NCBI RefSeq assembly: GCF_900094555.1
Contig: NZ_FMAC01000005.1
Span: 310,001 to 374,000, forward strand
DNA from: Martinezella hainanensis
GTDB lineage: Bacteria > Pseudomonadota > Alphaproteobacteria > Rhizobiales > Rhizobiaceae
DNA length: 64,000 nucleotides
Direction of reading: 5' to 3'
Both the position numbers and the translations under genes were made by a program. The stretch's first letter is position 1. Each line of letters opens with the position of its first letter. Below the pieces are notes generated by a model, which saw only the letters and a list, made by a program, of their open reading frames with translations, was not told where the DNA came from and did not search any database. Positions 52,479 to 61,347 of this stretch are shown here, in pieces.

Positions 52479-53396
52479 TCAGATCGTGTCGAATATAGCC
52501 GATGCTACGATGACTTCCGTGCCCGTGAGGCCGACCGAACAGAAGAGCGTCGTGTCGAGAGGCGACGTTCTACCGGCAGCGAGACCGGCGACTATCGCTG
52601 CAAGATCGATCATTCGCTTCTCGTGTATGGTCCCGGAAAGGAAAAATGGGGACGCATAGGCGCGTGTTTGCTCGGGAGAATCCGTGGCGATGATGCCGGC
52701 CATATCAGCGACGTCCAGGCCGAGTTCATGTCCCTTGAGCGTCTTCGGGCCTATCGTGTTGATATGGACACCAGCTTTTAATTCCGAAGCATCGATCACC
52801 GGCATGTCGCTGCTTGTCGCGCATAACACGATATCGGCATCGGCCACGGCTCTTGCGGCACTGGTGACCGGCTCAACGGCAATGCCGAGTTGCAATTGCA
52901 TCTCTTCAGCGAAGGTGGCGCAGTTTCCCGGGTTTCGGCTGAAGACCCGGGCAGAGCTTATGTCGCGAACGGCGGCAGCGGCAATCAGCTGCGTTCGCGC
53001 CTGCGCGCCACTGCCAACGATGCCGACCGTTCTGGCGGTCGGAGCGCTGAGGTGGCGGATGGCCACGCCTCCGATCGCCCCCGTCCTGATCTGGCCGAGC
53101 CGTTCGCCCAATATGACGCCTTGCAGTTCTGCAGTATCGGCACGCCAAACAGCGACGACTTGTGAATGCTGCCCGCCATTAAAAGTCTCATAGGCACGAA
53201 AGCCGGCAAGCGGCCGTTCGCCGTCTATGCCGCCGACCGTAAACACGATGTCTCCACGCTTGGGAAAGGAGACATGATGCCGGGGTGGGGATACCATCTC
53301 GCCCGCCGCCTTGGCCCGAAAGGCTGTTTCCAAGGCATCGATCGCCCCACGCATGACTGCGGCAGGGCATAAATCTTCGTCTTTCAATATCTTCAT
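52479..53396 (-). CDS. Ornithine cyclodeaminase / mu-crystallin family protein
   Basis: This 305-residue NAD(P)-binding enzyme has the Rossmann signature TVGIVGSGAQARTQL (about residues 122-136) and the upstream GERLGQIRTGAIGGVA substrate region. The family includes ornithine cyclodeaminase, alanine dehydrogenase and ketimine reductases. The ATG at 53396 (MKILKDEDL) follows GGAGGT. It lies 153 bases downstream of argG on the same strand, with a hairpin at the argG end between them. A role in ornithine or a related amino or imino acid conversion is likely. Confidence 0.82.
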   Translation of the reverse strand: MKILKDEDLCPAAVMRGAIDALETAFRAKAAGEMVSPPRHHVSFPKRGDIVFTVGGIDGERPLAGFRAYETFNGGQHSQVVAVWRADTAELQGVILGERLGQIRTGAIGGVAIRHLSAPTARTVGIVGSGAQARTQLIAAAAVRDISSARVFSRNPGNCATFAEEMQLQLGIAVEPVTSAARAVADADIVLCATSSDMPVIDASELKAGVHINTIGPKTLKGHELGLDVADMAGIIATDSPEQTRAYASPFFLSGTIHEKRMIDLAAIVAGLAAGRTSPLDTTLFCSVGLTGTEVIVASAIFDTI

Positions 53397-53539
53397 TGCG
53401 GGTCGACCTCCGTGTGTCCGGCCACTCTGCAACCTCAAGCGCGCCTGAGGTCAATAGCGGCCGGCAACAGCAGGTCTGAAAACAACCAATGCAAGGTGTC
53501 GGTGAGCATGAATCATATGGTCCGGACTATCCGAGCTTC

Positions 53540-53564
53540 ATGGCCGTTCTTATGATACGGCCAT
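53540..53564 (-). terminator. Hairpin across the argG stop codon
   Basis: ATGGCCGT and ACGGCCAT form a perfect eight-base stem. On the coding strand the stem includes the last argG codons and the TAA lies in the loop. No T-run follows, so termination is uncertain. Confidence 0.4.
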
Positions 53565-54776
53565 CCTGGCGTTTCGCATTGCCCAGCTCTTCAGGCGCAG
53601 GCCATTGAGTTTGATGAAGCCCTCGGCATCGTGGTGATCGTATGCTCCGGAGCTTTCCTCGAAGGTGACGAGGTCGGTTGAGTAGAGCGAGGCGGGCGAG
53701 GTGCGGGCGATCACACTGGCTGAACCCTTGTAGAGCCTCAGCGTCACTTCGCCGCTGACATGGATTTGGCTCTGATCGATCAATGCCTGCAGCATTTCCC
53801 GCTCGGGCGAATACCAAAATCCATTATAGATCAGTGCAGCGTAGCGAGGCATGATCTCATCCTTCAAATGTGCCGCGGCACGGTCGAGCGTGATGGATTC
53901 GATGCCGCGATGAGCGGCGAGCAGGATCGTACCGCCGGGAGTTTCGTAAACGCCGCGCGATTTCATCCCGACGAAACGGTTTTCGACGAGATCGATCCTC
54001 CCGATCCCATGTCTGCCGCCCAATTCGTTGAGTTTCGTCAGGAGCGCGGCTGGTGCCGTTACCTCGCCGTTCAGAGAAACCGCATCGCCCTTTTCAAAGC
54101 CGATGACGACGATCTCCGGCTCGTCAGGCGCGTCCACAGGATCGACGGTGCGCTGATAGATATAGGATGGCGCGATTTCGGCGGGATCTTCCAGGACCTT
54201 GCCTTCAGTGGATGTGTGCAGGAGATTTGCGTCGGTCGAGAAAGGAGCTTCGCCGCGTTTATCCTTCGGCACGGGAATTTGATGTGCTTCGGCGTATTGG
54301 ATCAGCTGAGTGCGCGATTGGATGGCCCACTCGCGCCATGGCGCGATGATCTTGATCGATGGATTCAGTGCATTGGCCGCCAGTTCGAAACGTACCTGGT
54401 CATTGCCCTTGCCGGTCGAACCGTGGGCAATGGCATCGGCGCCCACTTCCCGCGCGATATTAATGAGATGCTTGGCGATCAGCGGACGGGCGATGGAAGA
54501 GCCAAGGAGATATTGCCCCTCATACAGCGCGTTTGCCCGGAACATCGGGAAGACGAAATCGCGAACGAATTCCTCGCGGACATCCTCGATCCGGATATCC
54601 GCCACGCCTAATTGTTCGGCTTTTTGGCGAGCCGGCTCAAGCTCCTCGCCCTGGCCAAGATCGGCGGTAAAGGTCACGACTTCGCAGCCGTAGGTTTGCT
54701 GCAGCCATTTCAGGATGATGGATGTGTCCAGGCCTCCCGAATAGGCGAGCACGACTTTCTTGAGCTTTTTCGACAT
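53550..54776 (-). CDS. argG: Argininosuccinate synthase
   Basis: This 408-residue ligase joins citrulline and aspartate with ATP to form argininosuccinate in arginine synthesis. It has the pyrophosphatase P-loop VVLAYSGGLDTSIIL (about residues 8-22), the conserved AHGSTGKGNDQVRFE and the EAPFSTDANLLH segment. The ATG at 54776 (MSKKLKKVV) follows GGAGACGG; the longer frame extends into the divergent promoter. It diverges from an Lrp-type gene. The association with a cyclodeaminase-like enzyme is unlike a housekeeping arg locus, so it may be a second copy. Confidence 0.93.
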   Translation of the reverse strand: MSKKLKKVVLAYSGGLDTSIILKWLQQTYGCEVVTFTADLGQGEELEPARQKAEQLGVADIRIEDVREEFVRDFVFPMFRANALYEGQYLLGSSIARPLIAKHLINIAREVGADAIAHGSTGKGNDQVRFELAANALNPSIKIIAPWREWAIQSRTQLIQYAEAHQIPVPKDKRGEAPFSTDANLLHTSTEGKVLEDPAEIAPSYIYQRTVDPVDAPDEPEIVVIGFEKGDAVSLNGEVTAPAALLTKLNELGGRHGIGRIDLVENRFVGMKSRGVYETPGGTILLAAHRGIESITLDRAAAHLKDEIMPRYAALIYNGFWYSPEREMLQALIDQSQIHVSGEVTLRLYKGSASVIARTSPASLYSTDLVTFEESSGAYDHHDAEGFIKLNGLRLKSWAMRNARMAVS

Positions 54777-54864
54777 TGGCTTCCGTCTCCATGTTGATGC
54801 ATGAAACGATAGGCCAATCTCCGCGCAATGAGCTTGCAAAGACTTCAAGGATACGAGACAAATT

Positions 54865-54877
54865 GGTATATTATGCC
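54865..54877. promoter_or_regulatory. Candidate Lrp operator in the argG promoter
   Basis: GGTATATTATGCC is a 13-base near-palindrome with one mismatched pair, AT-rich in the centre. It lies in the 127-base divergent gap, 27 bases from the Lrp-type start. Lrp/AsnC sites often look like this. Confidence 0.42.
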
Positions 54878-54903
54878 ACTTACCTGGCCACTGGAGCTAT
54901 ATT

Positions 54904-55374
54904 GTGTCACTGACTTTGGATGAGATCGATCGGCGTATCCTCAAGGTGTTGCAGCGGGATGGACGCATTTCCAATGTGGACCTCGCGAAGGAGGTGGGGT
55001 TGTCGCCGTCACCCTGTCTTCGCCGCGTGCGACTGCTTGAGGATGCGGGCATTATCGATCGCTACGTTGCCGTTCTGGACCCGGCAAAGGTGGGGGCGGG
55101 CCTCACCGTGTTTGCCCGCGTCTGGTTCAAGACACAGAATGCGCAAGTCACCCTGCAATTCGCGGAGGCTGTCAGGCGGTTTCCCGAAGTCATGGAATGT
55201 TATCTGACCACAGGCGAGTGCGACGCCGTCCTGCGTATCGTCACGGCTGATCTGCACAGCTATTGGCGGTTTCAGGCCGACCATTTGACTCGTATTCCGA
55301 GCGTATTGAACGTCAAGACCGATGTGCCGATGGAAACATTGAAGCGAAGTTTTGAGCTGCCCTTAGCCTCGTAG
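54904..55374 (+). CDS. Lrp/AsnC-family regulator
   Basis: This 156-residue regulator has the classical Lrp helix-turn-helix (ISNVDLAKEVGLSPSPCLRRVRLLE, about residues 22-46) and a RAM domain (TTGECDAVLRIVTADLHSY). The start is GTG at 54904 after GGAG. It diverges from argG. Resemblance to Lrp with conserved SPSPCLRRV suggests amino-acid responsiveness, probably controlling argG and the cyclodeaminase-like gene. Confidence 0.86.
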   Translation: MSLTLDEIDRRILKVLQRDGRISNVDLAKEVGLSPSPCLRRVRLLEDAGIIDRYVAVLDPAKVGAGLTVFARVWFKTQNAQVTLQFAEAVRRFPEVMECYLTTGECDAVLRIVTADLHSYWRFQADHLTRIPSVLNVKTDVPMETLKRSFELPLAS

Positions 55375-55465
55375 TCTTGGAGCCAGCCGTCGGTTGGCCA
55401 TGGCGGCGGCGAAGCGCCCAGCGGACATATCTGACCGGCAGAACAATCGATGTCTGGAGAGCGAG

Positions 55466-56218
55466 ATGAGCATATTCGAAACGGCAATGCGGGCGACCGG
55501 CTCGGTTCTCGCAAACCGCTTTCCGGGTTATTCCTTTGCCTTTGCCTCAGGGTCGATCATACGAGGCGAGGGAAGAAAAGGCTCTGACATCGATCTGGTC
55601 GTGGTCTTTGATCAGCTCGAAACCGCTTGGCGCGAAACCTTTATCGAGGGCGACTTTCCATTCGAAGTGTTTGTTCATGACCCGGAGACGCTCAGCTGGT
55701 TCTTTGAGAGCGATATTGCGCGCGGCTATCCCGTCATCATTCATATGGTTGCGACCGGCCAGGTCCTCGGTCCAGATCTCGACAAGGGAGAGGTCTGGAA
55801 GGACTATGCCGTCAGCATTCTCCACGCCAGCCCACCGGAGCTGAGGGGTGATAGGCTGAATGCTTTGAAATATCAGATCACCGATCTCCTCGATGACCTG
55901 CATGGACAGCGGGCGGCTCCGGAGGTGGGCGCAATTGCCGCGCAGCTCTATCAGCCTTTGGCCGACCTTATGTTGCTGGGACGAGGAAAGTGGTCGGGCA
56001 GGGGCAAATGGATTCCCCGCCTGCTGCGAGAGATGGATCGGAACTTGGCTGATAGCTTCGATGATGCCTTCGGGCGGGCTTTAGCTGGAGAGGTTGAGGT
56101 ACTTTGCAACCTGACGCATCGCGAATTGGACCGGCATGGTGGACCGTTTTTCGCTGGTGACAAGCGCATGGCATCGCAACAGGCGAGGCGAAAGAGCCTT
56201 GTAGACCTGGGGAAATGA
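55466..56218 (+). CDS. Nucleotidyltransferase-domain protein
   Basis: This 250-residue protein has the Pol-beta-type signature SGSIIRGEGRKGSDIDLVVV at about residues 28-47. It supplies the Gly-Ser and both catalytic aspartates; the remaining 170 residues are helical. Relatives include aminoglycoside nucleotidyltransferases and toxin-antitoxin MNT proteins, but no HEPN partner gene is adjacent. The ATG at 55466 follows GGAGAGCG. Substrate unknown. Confidence 0.76.
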   Translation: MSIFETAMRATGSVLANRFPGYSFAFASGSIIRGEGRKGSDIDLVVVFDQLETAWRETFIEGDFPFEVFVHDPETLSWFFESDIARGYPVIIHMVATGQVLGPDLDKGEVWKDYAVSILHASPPELRGDRLNALKYQITDLLDDLHGQRAAPEVGAIAAQLYQPLADLMLLGRGKWSGRGKWIPRLLREMDRNLADSFDDAFGRALAGEVEVLCNLTHRELDRHGGPFFAGDKRMASQQARRKSLVDLGK

Positions 56219-56365
56219 CAACGACCGCTTTCCGGAAGCGTGGCGGCGGAGTCAGAAAATTTTAAGCTTGAAATTTTCTCTCGCGACGGTCACACATTTT
56301 CTATCGGGTCACTGCGGATTTTCGGCAGGGTAGACGCGAGGTGAATTCGGGAGGAGGAAACCGCC

Positions 56366-57457
56366 ATGAAGATGCATCCGCTGAAGGGGCCGAACCGGTT
56401 GAAGCTCGGCGTTTTTTCCGCCAATGCGGATGGCGGCCTTGCCATTACCGATGTACCCGAGCGCTGGGCGGCAGGTTGGCAGGATAATCTGACTGCAGCA
56501 CAGATCGCCGACCGGGCGGGGCTCGAATTCTTTCTGCCGATTGCCCGTTGGCGCGGCTTCGGCGGCAAGAACCGCGTACGCGAATGGTCGTTCGAGACTT
56601 TCACCTGGGCAGCGGCACTTTCGGCGGCGACCGAGCGGATCGGTCTCTTCATGACGGTGCACGTGCCGCTCGTTCATCCCCTTTATGCCGCCAAGTCGCT
56701 TGCGACTGTCGACCATATCAGTCGAGGCCGGGCGGGGCTGAACATTGTCTGCGGCTGGAATCCAAAGGAATTCGGCATGTTCGGCGTGCCGCTGGTCGAA
56801 AAGGGCTACGACCAGGCAGCCGAATGGCTCGAAATCGTCGAGAAGCTCTATGGCTCCGATGAGCCGATCGACTATGTGGGCAGCTACTATAATCTGAAAG
56901 AAGCCGTCAGCCGTCCCGCAAGCCTGCAAGCACCCCGGCCGGTGACCATGAATGCGGCTTTCGGCGGTCCCGGCAGAGACTTTGCCGCCGCGCATTGCGA
57001 CTATCTCTTCACCACCTTTACCGAGATCGATGGAGCCGGAAAGCATGTTGCCGACATCGCCGGGCGGGCGGAAGGCACGGGCAGGCAGGTCGGCGTTTAT
57101 ACGGTTTGTCACGTTGTCTGCCGCGAGACGCAAGCGGAGGCGGAGGATTACTATACGCGCTATGCCGTGACCATGGCCGATCACGCCGCCGTCGACCAAC
57201 ACATGGCCGGCAAGAAAGAGTTCTCGCAATCCCATGATCGCGAGGCCTATGACCGCTACCGCCAGCGCTTTGCCGGTGGAGCGGGCAGTTATCCGCTGAT
57301 TGGAACGCCGCAGCGCATTGCCGAAGAGATGATCGCCATTGCCGAGCAAGGCTATGCCGGCATCGCCTTGTCCTTCGTCAATTATACGCAGGAACTGCCC
57401 TATTTCTGCGATCGGGTGCTTCCGATTCTGAAGAAGGCTGGGCTCCGGGTGGAGTGA
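56366..57457 (+). CDS. LLM-class flavin-dependent monooxygenase (SfnG/RutA-like)
   Basis: This 363-residue FMNH2-dependent monooxygenase has the start LKLGVFSANADGGL, the LPIARWRGFGG loop, TVHVPLVHPLYAAKSLATVDHISRG and NIVCGWNPKEFGMFG. These are shared by dimethylsulphone monooxygenase SfnG and pyrimidine oxygenase RutA. GGGAGGAGG lies upstream. No reductase or transporter is adjacent, so the substrate stays open between sulphones, pyrimidines and related compounds. Confidence 0.83.
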   Translation: MKMHPLKGPNRLKLGVFSANADGGLAITDVPERWAAGWQDNLTAAQIADRAGLEFFLPIARWRGFGGKNRVREWSFETFTWAAALSAATERIGLFMTVHVPLVHPLYAAKSLATVDHISRGRAGLNIVCGWNPKEFGMFGVPLVEKGYDQAAEWLEIVEKLYGSDEPIDYVGSYYNLKEAVSRPASLQAPRPVTMNAAFGGPGRDFAAAHCDYLFTTFTEIDGAGKHVADIAGRAEGTGRQVGVYTVCHVVCRETQAEAEDYYTRYAVTMADHAAVDQHMAGKKEFSQSHDREAYDRYRQRFAGGAGSYPLIGTPQRIAEEMIAIAEQGYAGIALSFVNYTQELPYFCDRVLPILKKAGLRVE

Positions 57458-57582
57458 ACCACCGCTTCGATGCTTCGCCGTCGTCGCTCGCGGGAATGTG
57501 ATCATTCTCTGATGGCGAAACGGCGGTGCCGCCAAGGCCGGTTTTCCAGGCCGCTAGCTATGATGTCGCTTTCATGCGGTGG

Positions 57583-57598
57583 TGTCGCAGGTGCGACA
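57583..57598. promoter_or_regulatory. Palindrome TGTCGCAGGTGCGACA
   Basis: The seven-base arms TGTCGCA and TGCGACA around GG are perfectly symmetrical. They lie in the 415-base gap 57458-57872, 275 bases before the secreted-protein gene and 126 after the LLM gene. No other clear feature was seen in this gap. It is a regulator-site candidate of unknown owner. Confidence 0.35.
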
Positions 57599-57872
57599 TG
57601 TGTGCAACGCAGCAAAAAACTTGAGGTCTAGGGGTTTACAAGCGTGGCCCCGGATGGGATTCTTTTGGACGAAGGGCGCTGCTTGATTTCAAGCGGCACC
57701 AATCCCTTCAACCGGATGCTGTAAATCTTGGCTCCGATGCGCCGCAATTTTGCCGGTGCTTAACCGAACAAAATCAATCCGAAGCCAGAATGCGGCGTTC
57801 TTCCGTGTCTGGCTGTTGCCTTGGTGCACCCTCAACATCACCAGGTCAGGGTACAGAGAATGCGAGCTTAAC

Positions 57873-58535
57873 ATGGGCTTCAAGTCAAAACGCGTCCTTC
57901 GCGGCGTTCTTGGTCTTCTTGCGAGTGTCAGCTTGCCGCAGGTTAGCAAGGCCAGCGACCTGATGATCTGGTCGCCGGTCAAGGTGGCGCCGCGAACCTA
58001 CAAGACGACGCTGGGTTTTCGGCTGCCGATGGCTTGGGAAGTGAGTGCAGGCATGGATCTGGGCCTGGGTGGAGCGGCCAGTGGCGCGATCTTGCGCAGC
58101 AGCAGCTTGGCGACGCTCTGGGGGACGGCAATCGACGATCAAAAGCGCTTTTCGACCGTGTGGCGTCGCGAAGTCGCCCTGAGGGTGGATACTCTCAACA
58201 GCACGGGAACGCTTTGCCTCGAGCGCTCGCGCAGCTGGACGGTGTCGGAAAATCTGGACATGCGCACCGCGAGATCGCTGAACGTCAATTATGCGGGATC
58301 GCGGAATGCGGCAAACTCCATTACCGCGACCCAGGCCGTTACTGTCGCTGTTCCCTGGACGGGAGCTTCCATATCCGCGATCGGCAATCTGAAGGACGTC
58401 GGCAGCACCTTTTCCAGCACGGTCTCGTTTCAGCAGCCATTGGCGCCGAACCTTGATTTCTCCGCTTCCTTTGCCGACCCACAGACGCTGACGCCAGCCG
58501 GCAATGTGCGCCTGGACTATCGTGTCAAATGGTAG
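57873..58535 (+). CDS. Exported beta-rich protein of unknown function
   Basis: I do not recognise this 220-residue protein. A Sec signal peptide (KRVLRGVLGLLASVSLPQVSKA, cleavage near residue 28) is followed by alternating short strands rich in Ser, Thr, Ala and Gly. The chain ends in LDYRVKW; a C-terminal aromatic after alternating hydrophobics is typical of outer-membrane beta barrels. A periplasmic or outer-membrane location is likely. The ATG at 57873 is chosen because it begins the signal peptide. It is a lone gene converging on the MscS channel gene. Confidence 0.65.
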   Translation: MGFKSKRVLRGVLGLLASVSLPQVSKASDLMIWSPVKVAPRTYKTTLGFRLPMAWEVSAGMDLGLGGAASGAILRSSSLATLWGTAIDDQKRFSTVWRREVALRVDTLNSTGTLCLERSRSWTVSENLDMRTARSLNVNYAGSRNAANSITATQAVTVAVPWTGASISAIGNLKDVGSTFSSTVSFQQPLAPNLDFSASFADPQTLTPAGNVRLDYRVKW

Positions 58536-58620
58536 ATTGCTGAGTTCGGCCCTTTGCATACCGAAGCGGGAACAAATGCCCCTGACGGAAGTGTAGAACC
58601 GGCAGGACATCGATCTTGCT

Positions 58621-58680
58621 CGAGGTGTCATGACCTCGCGAAGCCTGCCGCTGGTTCAACTCCCTGCCGGCGGCAGGCTT
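58621..58680. terminator. Two hairpins between convergent genes
   Basis: CGAGGT/ACCTCG (58621-58638) is followed by AAGCCTGCCG/CGGCAGGCTT (58641-58680), a perfect ten-base stem with a 20-base loop. Both lie between the secreted-protein and MscS stops. T-runs are absent. Confidence 0.45.
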
Positions 58681-58698
58681 AGCATTCGACCGGAGAGC

Positions 58699-59538
58699 TC
58701 AGTCAGTTGCTGCTGTCGCTTCCGTTGGCGATTTGATCGTTATGTCGGGCGCGGCAAGCTTGGCCTTCAGCTTTAACACGACATCGTGCCGGACATCCGA
58801 CCAGGATGAGGTAATCGCCCAGTATTCGATGTTGAGCACGGCTTGGTCGACGGCCAATTCGTCGAGAAAAACCTTCGGTGCGGGCATGGTCTTGATGCGC
58901 TGATCCGCCTTCAGGATGTCGAGGATTGTTTTGCGGGCGAGATCGATGTCGACCTTTTCGCCCAGGGCTACGGCCAATTGCTGGCGACGATCCGGTTCGC
59001 GGCTATGGTTGATGATGGGCGTGTTCCAGAGCGTCGAGTTCGGTGCCATGAGGTAGAGGCCGTCCGCCGTTTTCATCTCGGTGGCAAAGAGCCCGATTTC
59101 CTTGATGTAGCCTTTGACGTTCGTCGTCTCGATATACTCGCCGACCCGGAATGGCCGCAGGATCAGCAGCATGATGCCGGCCGCGATGTTTTGAAGTGTG
59201 CCTTGCAGTGCCAGGCCGATCGCCAGGCCGGCGGCACCGAGAGCAGCGATGATGGAGGCGGTCTGAACACCGAACTGGCCAAGTACGGTGATGAAGACAA
59301 GGATGAGCAAGCTGTAATGCAAGACGTTCTGGAAGAAGCTCGCGAGCGTTTCGTCTATGCCGCGAATGCGTGAGATGACGCGATAGGCCGAGCGGCTGAT
59401 AATGCCTGCAAGAAGCCAGCCGCCGATCAGAAGAATGATCGCGCCGAGAAGCGAAAATCCATATTGAACCGCGAGCGCCGAAGCCTGGTCGAGTGCCGTC
59501 CGAGTGGCGACGACGATATTGGTCGTTTGATCGTCCAT
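58699..59538 (-). CDS. mscS: Small-conductance mechanosensitive channel (MscS family)
   Basis: This 279-residue channel has three N-terminal helices; the pore-lining TM3 carries ALGAAGLAIGLALQGTLQNIAAG at about residues 105-127. The beta domain follows from FRVGEYIE. The length is close to E. coli MscS. It opens under membrane tension to release osmolytes on hypo-osmotic shock. The ATG at 59538 follows GGAG; a start ten codons upstream is less likely. Confidence 0.9.
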   Translation of the reverse strand: MDDQTTNIVVATRTALDQASALAVQYGFSLLGAIILLIGGWLLAGIISRSAYRVISRIRGIDETLASFFQNVLHYSLLILVFITVLGQFGVQTASIIAALGAAGLAIGLALQGTLQNIAAGIMLLILRPFRVGEYIETTNVKGYIKEIGLFATEMKTADGLYLMAPNSTLWNTPIINHSREPDRRQQLAVALGEKVDIDLARKTILDILKADQRIKTMPAPKVFLDELAVDQAVLNIEYWAITSSWSDVRHDVVLKLKAKLAAPDITIKSPTEATAATD

Positions 59539-59659
59539 GTCAAAACTCCATCTTTCCCAGAGAGCCAAATGAGAAGTCGCGTTTTTTGTTCCCGACGATC
59601 GGGTGCATGAAACTCAACTGTTTCAATGGATTGTGCGGGTCGGTTTCTATATCGGGGCG

Positions 59660-61129
59660 TCAGGCGCCGTGCTTCGCCTGATGTGGGCCGATGATGGCAG
59701 CCGCGGCATAATGAGCCTTCTTCTGCTCGTACATGCCGAGATCTGCGCGCTTGATCATGGCTTCCATGGTTTCGCCGGGCAGGCTCGTGGCGACACCGAT
59801 GGAGACGCTGAGCGGCGCGCTGGAATAGAACTGATTGTTGATCTTCAGCAGTTCGTTGATCGTCTCGACCATCGCGGCAGCCGCGATTTCATCGGCGCCC
59901 GGCATGAGAACGGCAAATTCGTCGCCGCCGATGCGGGCAGCATGGTTCGGCAGGGAGACGACGCTGTTTAGCACCTCGCCCATGCGGCGCAACAGCGCGT
60001 CGCCGGCATCGTGGCCGCTCTCGTCATTGGCGTCCTTCAGCCCGTTCAGATCGAGGATGATGGCCGACACCGGCCGAAGCGATTTGCGCTCCAGCCTGTT
60101 GAGTTCTTCCATGTAGAAGGCACGGTTGAAAAGTCTGGTGAGCACATCGTGCTTGCCGAGATATTCGAGATAGGCTTCCGCCTTCTTGCGTGCGGTAATA
60201 TCCGTCAGCGCCACCTGCACCAGCGACCAGTCGTTTTCATAACCGGGAAAGACCGAAAATTGCAGGAGGACGTGGCGTTCGGATCCGTCGAGGGCATAGT
60301 TCAGCACCTCACGCTGATGGAAGAGGCGGCCGTTCCACAATTCCACCAATTGCCCGCGAAAATGCTTTTCCATATCGTCGCGGAACACTTCACCGATCCT
60401 CTGATGCAGGGTCTGACGATCCGGCGCGCAGAAGAGATCGAGCGTTGCCTGGTTGACATTCAGCACGCTGATTTCGCTCATGCATTGTTGGACGAATTCC
60501 GGATGCACATCGAGAAACACCTGGAAGTCGACGATGCCGCGGTGGCGGATCTCGTCGAGCAGGATCTTGATGCGGCTGAAATCCTCGACCCAAAGGGAGA
60601 CGGGCGAATGCTCGAACATTCCTTCGGCATAGCGGCGTTGCCGCTCTTCCTGCCGCCTTGCCTCCTCGCGCGCCGTCACGTCTTCCGTCGTCAGCAGCAA
60701 TCTGCTCCAGGAGGTTTCATAACCCGGCAGGATGACGCCGCGAAGCTGGATATCGAGCCTTTTGCCACCGAGAGAATAGTTAATTGCCGTGCCGGAAAAC
60801 TCGGTCTTGCCTTCCCAAAGCGCGACAAGTTCGTTCACGTGGCTGTGGAGCATCTCGTCTCGGAAGACCCGCGAGAGACTTCCGACAAGCGTTTCGAAGG
60901 ACGGCGCTTCGAAGAGCTCCAGCGTCCTGGCATTGACGGCAAGAAGCTTGATCCTTTGTGAGCAGGTGGCGACGCGCTGCACGTCGGCGAGCAGATAGGA
61001 ACGCAGGTCCGTCACGCCTTCCGCACGCCAGAGCTCGAACTGTTCCTTGACGCCGCTGAAATCCTCCAGCCACATGGCGACGGGGGCAAGATCGAAGATG
61101 GTGCTGCTGAAGTCCTGGGCGTTCATCAT
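59660..61129 (-). CDS. PAS-PAS-GGDEF diguanylate cyclase
   Basis: This 489-residue cytoplasmic protein has two tandem PAS-type sensor modules that look like a duplication. The first begins PVAMWLEDFSGVKEQF and the second PVSLWVEDFSRIKILL, each ending in a DITAR-like boundary. A C-terminal GGDEF domain follows with the intact motif at about residues 401-405. It should make cyclic di-GMP. The inhibitory RxxD site expected before the motif reads SLPN, so product inhibition at the I-site seems lost. No EAL domain is present. The double ATG at 61129/61126 follows AGGGA. No membrane helix is seen. Confidence 0.88.
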   Translation of the reverse strand: MMNAQDFSSTIFDLAPVAMWLEDFSGVKEQFELWRAEGVTDLRSYLLADVQRVATCSQRIKLLAVNARTLELFEAPSFETLVGSLSRVFRDEMLHSHVNELVALWEGKTEFSGTAINYSLGGKRLDIQLRGVILPGYETSWSRLLLTTEDVTAREEARRQEERQRRYAEGMFEHSPVSLWVEDFSRIKILLDEIRHRGIVDFQVFLDVHPEFVQQCMSEISVLNVNQATLDLFCAPDRQTLHQRIGEVFRDDMEKHFRGQLVELWNGRLFHQREVLNYALDGSERHVLLQFSVFPGYENDWSLVQVALTDITARKKAEAYLEYLGKHDVLTRLFNRAFYMEELNRLERKSLRPVSAIILDLNGLKDANDESGHDAGDALLRRMGEVLNSVVSLPNHAARIGGDEFAVLMPGADEIAAAAMVETINELLKINNQFYSSAPLSVSIGVATSLPGETMEAMIKRADLGMYEQKKAHYAAAAIIGPHQAKHGA

Positions 61130-61347
61130 GATTCCCTGCGCCGGCAATAAAAGTCGGTGTGCGAATGCAAGGGCCGGCAGTTCGCTAAGTTCTGCTTAGC
61201 GAGCATTGGTAAACCTTGCGTTGATATCGACCAGCGGGTCAAGCCGGACAGTCAATGTCCGCTTCTTTTCAACTCATTCTTGTTGAAACTGTGCCCCAAA
61301 TGGCTCTTTAGCCCGATCGTCATCGGATTTTTTCGATGTATAGGCGA

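Noticed and set aside
55466..56218. MNT half of a HEPN-MNT toxin-antitoxin pair
   Set aside because: No HEPN gene is adjacent, and the protein is about twice the length of typical MNT antitoxins.
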